From positions 1-64,000 of the forward strand of contig QAOA01004580.1 of NCBI GenBank assembly GCA_003255065.1: DNA of 64,000 bases, in the 5' to 3' direction. Made by a program: the position numbers and the translations under genes. The first letter of the stretch is position 1. Each line of letters opens with the position of its first letter. Positions 46,401-56,600 of this stretch are shown here, in pieces. The stretch is from Cercis canadensis (lineage: Eukaryota; Streptophyta; Magnoliopsida; Fabales; Fabaceae). Below the pieces are notes generated by a model, which was not told the DNA's origin, did no database searches, and worked only from the letters and a program-made list of their open reading frames with translations.

Positions 46401-47482
46401 AGGAACTCTTTATAGTCAGCAGCAAATACAGATACAGCACCAGATGAAGAATCATATTGTGCAACATTCGTAGTCTTAGTAGGTTGACCATGAAGGAAAA
46501 AACAACAGTCTACTGTGTGGCCAATTTTATGGCAGTGAGTACACTGAGGTCGATCCCTGCTTCGGAAATGTTGATCACCACGTCCTCCCTTACTATCCTC
46601 TCAATGGTTCACCTGAGAGGCTAGAATAATAGAATCATTCGGGGTAGCCGAAACAGAAACGCTTGTAGGTCCTGAAATACAAATCAGCTGCTCAAACATA
46701 GTATCAGTGATAGGAATCCCAGGATTGGCCAAAATTTGATTGCGGACCGAATCCAATTCAGATGGCAAGCCAGCTAGTGCAAGAACCGTGAAGAATTTGC
46801 CGCAATGCTCTTCTTGTTGTGCAACATCAACTGAAAAGGGCATCATCTCATTGAATTCATGTTGAAGAGTCTCAATCTGCCCCAGATAGGTTTGTATATC
46901 CAGATCTTGTTTCTTAATCGTCTTCATACTAGAGACAACATTATATAGACGATTTATATCATTTGAGTAGAGCTTCTTGGCTTTGTGCCAAACTTCATAA
47001 CAAGTACGATATGGCCGATATTGGCCAACAAGAGTACAATCGATAGACTGCCAGAGGACATTGCAAAGGTATGCATCAACCTGTTTCCACTTAGGCTTAT
47101 CTGATCAGGGATATCTTTAACTTGTTTTACCAAGTGTTCCTCATGGCCCTAGCCTAAGAACCACAACTCCACAGAAACAGACCATGTCATATACTTACCA
47201 GAACCAATTAATTTTTCNCAACAAGAGTACAATCAATAGACTGCCAGAGGACATTGCAAAGGTATGCATTAACCTGTTTCCACTTAGGCTTATCTGATCA
47301 GGGATATCTTTAACTTGTTTTACCAAGTGTTCCTCATGGCCCTAGCCTAAGAACCACAACTCCACAGAAACAGACCATGTCATATACTTACCAGAACCAA
47401 TTAATTTTTCAGCACTGATAGTTGGAGTAGAAGAAAGAGTGTGGAATAGTTGACGTGCAGTGGTGTTGTCTGAAAAAGCCAT
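43403..47482 (-). pseudogene. Copia gag-pol remnant of B2
   Basis: From ATG 47482: gag (UBN2-type, broken), a knuckle region with CTHCHKIGHTVDCC (one Cys/Arg change), protease DSGALDHM (altered DSGASDH), integrase core 45308-45712 ([25 protein letters not shown]), reverse transcriptase 43708-44283 with YVDDIVI, and RNase H broken by a ~55-bp deletion at TGCCC microhomology (near 43566) just after Ser-Asp-Ala-Asn-Trp-Ala, where B1 has Asp-Ala-Asp. Multiple stops and frame changes throughout. Confidence 0.88.
47026..47410. repeat. 192-bp duplication across single N (47218)
   Basis: 47026-47217 and 47219-47410, 192 bp each, near-identical, one N between. They lie in the gag of B2. Probable unmerged overlap. 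Confidence 0.9.
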
Positions 47483-47499
47483 TCGGATCTGTTGGTTCC

Positions 47500-47661
47500 T
47501 GTGACAATAGTGGAAAAGGTTGTGAGACTAGCTTCTCACATCTATTATTTATATTAACTGTACAACAATAACAGGCCTAATCATGGGCCTAATCATAAGC
47601 TTATTACAAGCCCAAAAATATGCTATAATAACTACAGTATTTACAGCTAATATTCTAACAC
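47500..47661 (-). repeat. 3' LTR of B3 (abuts gag of B2)
   Basis: 162 bp, plus strand TGTGACAATAG...ATTCTAACA, followed by the B3 polypurine tract. Its other side joins the B2 gag start directly. Confidence 0.88.
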
Positions 47662-47668
47662 TCCCCCT

Positions 47669-50600
47669 CAAGCTAGAGCATACATATTATATGTTCCAAG
47701 CTTGTTACAGATGTAGTTAACCCGAGGGCCTCCGAGAGACTTAGTGAATATGTCGCTAGCTGGTCATTTGATCTAACAAAACTAGTAGCAATATCCCCAT
47801 AAAAGTATTTTCTGTCTAATAAAATGACAGTCAATCTCTATATGTTTGGTCCTTTCATGGAAGACTGGATTGGAGGCAATGTGGAGAGCTGCTTGGTTAT
47901 TGCATATTAGTTTCATCTGTTGAATCTTCATGAATTTAGCTCCTGAAGTAACTGTTTCAGCCATACGAGCTCACAAGTTGCCTTAGCCATGGCTCGGTAT
48001 TCTACCTCAGTCGTGGATAGAGCAACAACTGATTGTTTCTTGCTCTTCCATGACACTAGATTGCCCCCAACAAATACACAGTATCCAGTGGTTGAGCGTC
48101 TATCGTATGGATAGTCTGCCCAGTCAGGATCTGAATATCCAACCACCTGAGTATGTCCTCTACTTTTATACAATAGGCTTTTACCTGGTGCCTTCTTGAT
48201 GTATTTTAAAATACGAACTACTGCATCCCAATGACTGTCACACGGACCACTTAAAAATTGACTAAGTACACTAATAGGGAAGGCAATATCAGGACGTGTC
48301 ACTGTAAGGTAGTTGAGTTTCTTAACAAGTCTCCGATATCTACTAGGATCTGATAAGGGCTCCCCCTGATCAGGTAGGAGCTTGACATTTGGATCCATTG
48401 GAGTCTCCACAGGTTTGCAACTTGACATACCTGTTTCTTTCAATATATCCAAGGCATATTTTCGTTGAGAGATGGTAACACCCTTTCGGGATTGAGCAAC
48501 TTCTATTCCTAGAAAATACTTGAGTTTGCCCAAATCTTTTGTCTGAAAGTGCTGGAATAAATGTTGCTTGAGTTTTTGTATGCCTTCTTGATCATTCCCT
48601 GTAATCACAATGTCATCCACATAGACAACCAAGTAAATGCATCAATTAAGGGTTGAGTGAAAGTAAAAGACTGAATGATTAGCCTCACTCCGAGTCATAC
48701 CAAACTGTCGGACAACTGAACTAAATCTCCCAAACCAAGCCCGTGGAGATTGTTTAAGTCCATAGAGAGATCGGCGAAGTCGACACACCAATCTAGACTC
48801 CCCCTGAGCAACAAATCCAGGAGGTTGCTCCATATAAACTTCCTCTTGCAATTCGCCATGTAGAAAGGCATTTTTAATATCCAATTGATAAAGGGGCCAG
48901 TGATGAATGGCAGCCATAGAGAGAAAGAGGCGAACAAAGGCCATCTTGGCAACTGGAGATAAGGTATCACCATAATCAAGTCCGTAGATCTGGGTGTATC
49001 CCTTGGCAACCAAGCGAGCTTTCAAACGATCTATTTGGCCATCAGGGTCAACTTTGACTATATAAACCCAACGACAACCAACAGTGGATTTACCATGTGG
49101 TAGAGGCACCAAATCCCAAGTGCTATTAGAGTCTAAANTAAACTTCCTCTTGCAATTCGCCATGTAGAAAGGCATTTTTAATATCCAATTGATAAAGGGG
49201 CCAGTGATGAATGGCAGCCATAGAGAGAAAGAGGCGAACAAAGGCCATCTTGGCAACTGGAGATAAGGTATCACCATAATCAAGTCCGTAGATCTGGGTG
49301 TATCCCTTGGCAACCAAGCGAGCTTTCAAATGATCTATTTGGCCATCAGGGTCAACTTTGACTGTATAAACCCAACGACAACCAACAGCGGATTTACCAT
49401 GTGGTAGAGGCACCAAATCCCAAGTGCTATTAGAGTCTAAAACAGTCATCTAATCCATCATTGCCTTATGCCAGCCTGGGTCAGAAAGTGCTTCACCTAC
49501 ATTTTTAGGAATAGAAACAGGAGACAAAGACGACACAAAAGCAAAATATTGTGGAGACAAACGGTGATAGCTCACAAAATTATAAATGGGATAAGGATTG
49601 CGAGTAGAACGAATACCTTTGCGGTCAGCAATGGATTGGTCCAAGTCAAAGATCAGAACCTGAGAAGTGACTGGAGCAGGAGATGAATCCAATGGGGCAG
49701 GAGCAGGGAGGTCATTGATGGGAGGGTTGTCAACATGCTCGTGGACGGGTGGCACAATAAGTGGGTGCTCAACAAGCCCAGTGACAGGTGGCACAATGGT
49801 AGGGTCCTCAACAGGTTCAGGTCGAGGCCGACGATGGTAGGTAAGGAGAGGAGGTGCCAAGTCCTCTGTAGGACCAGTGGAGTCATGGGAAGAAACAACC
49901 TGTGAAAGAGGACTAGTGCAAGAAATAGGGAGAACCTGAGTAATAGTAGAACAATCAGGATGCCCTAAAGAAGGAAAGAAAGGGGTTGTCTCAAAGAATG
50001 TGACATCTGAGGAAACAAGATATCGTTTGAGTTTAAGAGAGAAACAACGGTAACCTTTTTGCAAATGGGAATAACTTAAAAAGACACATTTGAGAGATTT
50101 TGCATGTAACTTATCTTTACCTAGAGTGAGATCATGAACAAAACATGTGCAACCGAAGACACAAAGAGAAAGAGAGTAGAGTGGCTGATTGGGAAACAAA
50201 AGAGAATGAGGCACCTGATTTTGTAAAACAGATGATGGCATGCGATTAATCAAATAACATGCAATGATTACCGCATCTCCCCAAAAACGCAGAGGAACAT
50301 TATTATGAATGAGGAGAGTATAGGCAGTCTCAATCAGGTGTCTATTTTTCCGCTTAGCCACTCCATTTTGTTGAGGAGTGTGAGCACAATAAGAGTGATG
50401 GAGAATGCCCTGAAAAGTCATAAAAGATTGAAATGGAGCAGAAAAATATTCTCGGTCATTATCACTCTAGAAGGTGCAAATGGTGATTCCAAATTGAGTT
50501 TTAATTTTTGAGTAAAATGTTTGAAAAATAGAGAAAAGTTCTGAACAATTTTTCATTAAAAATAACCAAGTACATCGGGAAAAATCATCAACAAAGGTAA

Positions 50601-52212
50601 CAAAGTATTGAAAACCCAAAGTGGAGTTGACACAACTAGGACCCCATACATCAGAATGAACCAGTGAAAAAGGAGACTTGGCTCGTTTATTGACACGACT
50701 AGGAAAAGAACTACGAACATGTTTGCCTAATTGACAAGACTCACATTCTAAAGAAGAGACACTAGAGAGACTCAGCACCATCTTCTATAGTTTCTATAAG
50801 CTAAGATGTCCCAAACGACGATGAAAAAGTTTAGGTGAATCAGCAGCAATACAAGCCACAGGAGATGGTGGTGGGGCGAGGTACTATAGCCCACGGGACT
50901 CATGTCCAACTCCAATCATCCTCCCAGTGTTCCGCTCTTGCACAATAACCGAATTAACAACAAAGGTAACAGAATAAGGGAGGGTTTGAGTTAATTTGCT
51001 AACAGAAATCAAATTAAATGGACACCCAGGCACAAAGAGAACAGAATTTAAAGATAGGGAAGGCAAGGGTGTGGCTTGACCAATGCCTCTAACTTTAGTG
51101 TGTGAGCCATCAGCTAAGGTAACAGTGGATAATGAATTAGAATAAGTGATATGAGAAAATAAATACTTGTTACCAGACAAGTGATCAGAAGCACCAGAAT
51201 CAAGAACCCAAAGTCTAAGAGAGGAGGACTGAGAGATACATGCAATAGGATTACCAGTCTGAGCAATAGAGGCGATAGAGGTGGACCGCTGGTTGTCTTG
51301 GAATCTGAGGAACTCATTGTAATCAGCAACAGAGACGGATACAATGCTAGATGGAGTGCTAGAGGAGGAACCATACTGTGCAACATTAGCAACCTTAGAA
51401 GGTCAACCATGAAGGAGAAAGCAGCGATCCATTGTATGGCCAATTTTATTGCAGTGAGTACACCAGGGGTGATCTCTATTTCGAGCTCGCTGATCACCAC
51501 GTCCGCCCTTACCATCCTCTCAATGGTTCACTTGAGAGGCTAGAATAGTAGAATCAGCTGGGGTAGTCGAAACAGAGGTACCTGTAGGTGCGGAAATACG
51601 GATTAACTGCTCAAATATCGTGTCCATAGTAGGAACCCCAAGGTTGGCCAGAATTTGATTACGAACCGAATCCAATTCAGAAGGCAGACCAACAAGTGCA
51701 AGGACCATAAAGAATTTGCCACGATGTTCCTCTTGTTGAGCGACATCAGTTGAGAATGGCATCATCTCATTAAATTCCTACTGAAGAATCTCGATCTGCC
51801 CCAGATAAGTTTGCATATCCAGATCCTGTTTCTTAAGAGTTTTCATCTGAGAGACAACAGTATACAACCGATTTATATTGTTTGAGTAGAGTTTCTTGGC
51901 CTTCTGCCAAACCTCATAACAGGTACGATAAGGTCGGTATTGGCCAACAAGAGCACGATCAATAGATTGCCAGAGAACATTACAGAGATGAGCATCAGCC
52001 TGCTTCCACTTAGGCTGATCTTTCGCAAGGATGTTTTTAATTTGTTTTACTAAATGTTCCTCATGGCCCTGACCTAAAAACCACAACTCTACAGAGGCTG
52101 ACCAAGTCATATAGTTGCCAGAGCCAGTTAATTTCTCAACACATATAGTTGGAGTAGAATAAAAAGTAAGGAATGAATGGTGACCAGAAGTTTCCTTGTC
52201 TGAAGAAGCCAT
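47669..52212 (-). pseudogene. Copia gag-pol remnant of B3
   Basis: From ATG 52212: UBN2-type gag (51778-52212) with a TAG at 51778-51780, continued 51520-51765; CCHC knuckle CTHCNKIGHTMDRC; protease DSGASDHLSG; a segment ending at a stop near 50884; integrase 50467-50781 and 49450-50421 with a TAG at 50467-50469 (CGG in B1); reverse transcriptase through YLVVYVDDIVITG; RNase H (SDPDWAD, altered from SDADWAG). A 303-bp doubling around the N at 49138 repeats part of the reverse transcriptase. Long open stretches between isolated stops. Confidence 0.9.
48835..49441. repeat. 303-bp duplication across single N (49138)
   Basis: 48835-49137 and 49139-49441, 303 bp each, near-identical, one N between. 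Probable unmerged overlap within the B3 reverse transcriptase. Confidence 0.9.
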
Positions 52213-52661
52213 TTGGATGTTACTAACCTTTTACAAAGCAGAACAGACCTATTATGATGCTGTCTAGGTCAGAAAACACCAAAGTAAGGGCAGAAAAAGG
52301 TCGAAAATACGCCGGAGGAGAGATCTGGAAAGTTTCACGGTGATCGGAGAAGACACGAGCCTCCACGCGCGGAAGAAGCTGGCGGCGCGTGGGTGTCACG
52401 CACAAAGACTATAGCGGCGCGTGTAGGCGAGTGCGGCAGAGGATGGCGACAAGTTTCCGGGGAAAGGCCGGTCGGAGGGTTCTGAGGTTGACTATGGAGG
52501 TGGATTCGGGAAAATCGAATCCTAGGGTGGCGAGAGAGGAGCACAGCCACTAAACCCTAGGGGTAACACTGCTGGAAAGGAAAGCACAGCAGGGGAGCAC
52601 TGCTGGAAAATTGCACAGCGGGAAAAAGAGGAATTTTCTCACTAAAATTGCTCTGATACCA

Positions 52662-52822
52662 TGTGAGAATAGTGGAAAAGGTTGTGAGACTAGCTTCTCA
52701 CATCTATTATTTATATTAACTGTACAGCAATAACGGGCCTAATCATGGGCCTAATCATAAGCTAATTACAAGCCTAAAAATATGCTATAATAACTACAGT
52801 ATTTACAGCTAATATTCTAACA
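52662..52822 (-). repeat. 5' LTR of B3
   Basis: 161 bp, plus strand TGTGAGAATAG...ATTCTAACA. It is followed by leader sequence of B4 instead of host DNA. Confidence 0.9.
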
Positions 52823-53442
52823 ATTCCAAAACAAAGTCCTAACCTTTAAAAAATGGGAGAGAACAGAACTGATATGATGCTGTTCAGATCTGATAACACC
52901 AAAATAAGGGCAGGAATAGGTCGGAAATACGCCAGAGGAGGGATTTGGAAAGTTTCACGGCGATCGGAGAAGCCACAAGCCTACACGCGTGGAAGAAGCT
53001 GGCGGCACGTGAGCATCACTCTCAGAGACGGTAGCGGTGCGTGCGGCGGTGGATGGCGAGGTGATTCCAGGAATGGGCCGATCGGAGGCTTTTGACTTTG
53101 ACTATGGAGGTGGATTTTGAAAACTCGAATCCTAAGGTGGCTAGAAAGAGGCACAGCCACTAAACCCTAGTGATAACACTGCTGGAAATGAAAGCACAGC
53201 AGGGGAGCACCGCTGGAAAATTGCACAGCGGGAAGGGAGAAATTTTTCTCACTAAAATTGCTCTGATACCATGTGAGAAATGGTGGAAGTGTGTGAGACT
53301 AGCTTCTCACATGTATTATTTATATTAACTGTACAATAAATACAGCCCTAATCATGGGCCTAATCACATCCTAGTTACAAGCCTAGATGTAAGCTATAAT
53401 AACTACAATATTCACAGTCAATCAATATTGAATATTCTAACA
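52823..53442 (-). mobile_element. Copia B4 remnant: leader plus 5' LTR
   Basis: 52823-53259 matches the 5' untranslated leader of B1 and B3, 53260-53271 is a perfect primer-binding site, and 53272-53442 is a 171-bp LTR with a short extra repeat near its end. All coding sequence and the 3' LTR are missing. It borders Ku70 intron DNA on the right (AAACT...). Confidence 0.85.
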
Positions 53443-53672
53443 AAACTATTCAAATGTTATCATCTCACTTCTCCTTAAGAATAAAATTCACCCAGAGCAA
53501 GGAATTGATTATCCCAGGAAACTTCTTGTTTCAATGATATGTTATGTTGTAGCACTGCTATTAATTGTCAAATTTGATTCTGAAGTTGCAAACAGAACAT
53601 AAAGAGCAGAAAAACAACAAAACATAATGATATCATTCAAAGAAGAAGGGGGGAGCAGCATAACATGCATAC

Positions 53673-56600
53673 TTCTTATAAGGATGAAACCGTCTGGCAG
53701 ATTCTTCCACCAATGCACCAGTATCAGAACAAAGGAAATTTCTTTCAGTCTGCACCAGCATCAAACCAGTTAAGTTATTTTCTTATCTAATCTTGAGAGC
53801 ACTGTGATCCAACTAAAAGAATAAAACCGAAAGGCAAGATACACCAATATTAGTCTAGTTTGTCATGTTTCTGCAAGCTAGCTCATACAATCTTCAGGAA
53901 AAGATAGGAAACATGTGGCAATAAATTACTTGTAGTAGTTTGACATTCTCAGGACTTAAATCTGATGATAGTATCAAACCAACATTAAACTCATATTTTC
54001 TTTCTCTCCAATTATGCTTGTAGTCTGCAAAAAAATATAGAAACACTTCCAAAAATCTTTTCTTTACTGACAAAAGAAGAAAAATTACCAGAAAAAAGAA
54101 GACTAGAGAAACATAAAGGCAGAGGACAATACATCCTCTAAAAAGTGAACAATTAAGAACAAAACATAAAAGAAAAGGAATAGAACAATCAACAAAGCAA
54201 AGTTCAGCAATGCCATTGCATCTGAGAAAACCCTTCTATGCCTTTGAGAAAAATAATATCCAAGCAGAAACCAATTTATCCCATTGCTTCCTGTATATGC
54301 AAGTGTCTACAAAATACTTTTTATTATTTGAGATTATATAACCACTTTTGTTGGAATAAAGTTCCACTTGATATACATTTCAGATTGTTTGAATTATCAA
54401 GTATTCAACCAAGAGATAAAACAGACAATTCGCAACCATTATATGACAAGACATTGGTGTGTGAATCATAAATTTACATCATAACATGCCAATACATTCA
54501 ACAAAAAATTGTAACATTCATCACCTTCAATGGGCGATTGGTGACTGAATCAAGCCATGTGATTGCTCCTATATACCAAAACCATGGACAAACAACAGTA
54601 AAGAAGACATGCAGAAATTGGAACTTTTTCTCATAAATAAATAAAAACTTCATCGAAAGGCCCCAAGGGAAATCTTAAGGCAGAGGGAACATACAAGAGT
54701 TAAATACATAACATTTCCTTCAACTTTACCTTATATACACATAACCCTCTGACCTATAGATTTTAGCAACGAACACATTAAGTAATCTGCATTGTGTCAA
54801 TTTTCCTTCCGTTTAACTTTCATACATGTTGGTAACATAATCTTGCACACAAGCATCATATACCTGCTTGAGCTATACATTTTTTACAAATTTTCTTTGT
54901 AATTTGAAATTTTTTCAAGAGTAGGTTTATTGAATGGTAGAGAAATCCCAACTGCCAAAATTACTCCAAGCTCACTCCATCTTATAAATTCAATCTTAGC
55001 TTTTCGAACTCGTCAAAATCAATTGAAATGGCTTCCAAGTTCCATGAGATCAAACTGCACAAAATTTAGCCCCCAGTTGCTCGGGGATGACCCTATACCC
55101 TTTGCTGAAAGAGTGTTGTCACCAAGAGAAAGACACTTGAAAATAGAATTGAACAACCTCAATCTTGCTTTAAGATCCCTGTCAAAAATATTCCCCCAAA
55201 GAATGGTGAAAGGAACTGTTCAAATTAGCACCATAACGAACATAATGTTTAAACCAGCTGTGACCAAACAGTGGTGTTGGAACCAGGGAGGCTTGGGCAG
55301 TGCAGAGGTTTGGAATGAGAGAGTTGGGGAAAGTTGCATGAAAGATTGGGATTTGACTCTGAATCATTTTGGGGAGGAAGAGATGAACAAGAAGTTTGTG
55401 CAGGGGAGAGAAAGGGTGGTAGTTATTGAAAAAGGTTTTGGATTAATGGTCCACCCCTTTCTTAGGAGGCAATTTATTTGGCTGTGCATGGCTTGCTGGT
55501 TTAGGTGGGTTCTTAGCTCCCATGGCCATTGGTATATTAGGCAATGCTGCTGTTAGGCATTAATTGTTTATCTCACTCTCTGTCATATCTTCAGCTGATT
55601 GGTAGGTAAATAGATTTTGATTGTAATTCCCACTTCTCTCAATATCTTTTCCCCTTCATATTAGTGCATGTAGATTTTTCAGATACCCATACAGAATGAC
55701 AGCTTTTTTACCCTTTCCCTTCCATTCTTCTATCCCTCAGGCAAGGAACAAAATGTCGTGTCGTTTCGGACGAAACGCACGAAATTTTTCGGTTTCGTGG
55801 GAGACCGACACGAAATGCTTATCAAAGATGGAAATTATATTGCTTCGATGGAAATGTTACCCTATCGAGGAATTTCGACCGAAACACCAGAAATTTCACT
55901 CTGTTTCCGAACATATCAGGAATCAGAAATCAATCACGATTCAAACTCTTTTGTTTTTTTTCCCCTTTCGCTTCGGTTTCCTCCGTTCTACTTCTACTCT
56001 AGGTAGTTTTGATCAAGCAAAATCTCTCTCTTTTCTTGGGCTTGCTTCAAATTTTCCCAATTGCTCCCCTCCCCTGTTATTCTACCAAGATTAAACATGG
56101 GTTTTTCAAAAAAGACGCAAACAGACACACGCCTAGAATCAGAAGCGAAGAAGTGGGTAATTGCTGGAATCTGAGTAAGGTCTTTGAAGCTAATAAACAC
56201 AAAACCATGGGGAAAAGATAACGAAGAAGACGACGAGAGCTTTTCAGAAGATGGAGCTGCTGGGCTCTCCAGCAAGAAGTTGATTCAAACTGAGGGAAGA
56301 GCTGCTGGCGCTGTGTGCTCTCGTCTTCCTCTTACTAACATTGTCAATCTCTCTGTTTCTCTGAAATTGGGAGCAGGAAGCAGCAGTCTATGGGCTCTTT
56401 ACTCGGCAATTGGCCTTCATACGACCCTCACAACTTCAGTCAGCTCTGACCTTCCCATCCTTCTAGTCCTTCTGTAACTGTAACTTCTGGAATTGGAATG
56501 TGAAAAAGAAATACCACCGCAGCACATGGTTTTCATTTCTATTTTTGGTTTTTTTTTTTTGAAGTTATATATAAAGCTTTTTAAAAGAGGATTAAAATTT

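Larger units (their letters stand above)
43403..47499 (-). mobile_element. Ty1/Copia element B2 (no own LTRs)
   Basis: Internal sequence only. The left end starts inside the RNase H region (polypurine tract and ~240 bp missing). The right end stops 17 bp past the gag start and runs straight into the LTR that also serves as the 3' LTR of B3, so the leader and primer site are missing too. Such a remnant between shared LTRs fits recombination or deletion within a tandem array. Confidence 0.85.
47500..52822 (-). mobile_element. Ty1/Copia element B3 (both LTRs)
   Basis: 3' LTR 47500-47661 (162 bp), polypurine tract from 47662, internal region, perfect primer site at 52650-52661 (minus TGGTATCAGAGC), 5' LTR 52662-52822 (161 bp). 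The LTRs differ at roughly five to six positions. The most complete family-B copy. No target duplication can be scored because both LTRs join other B elements. Confidence 0.9.

Noticed and set aside
52853-53095. 80-codon Gly/Arg-rich plus-strand frame
   Set aside because: It is antisense to the family-B leader. Composition, not coding.
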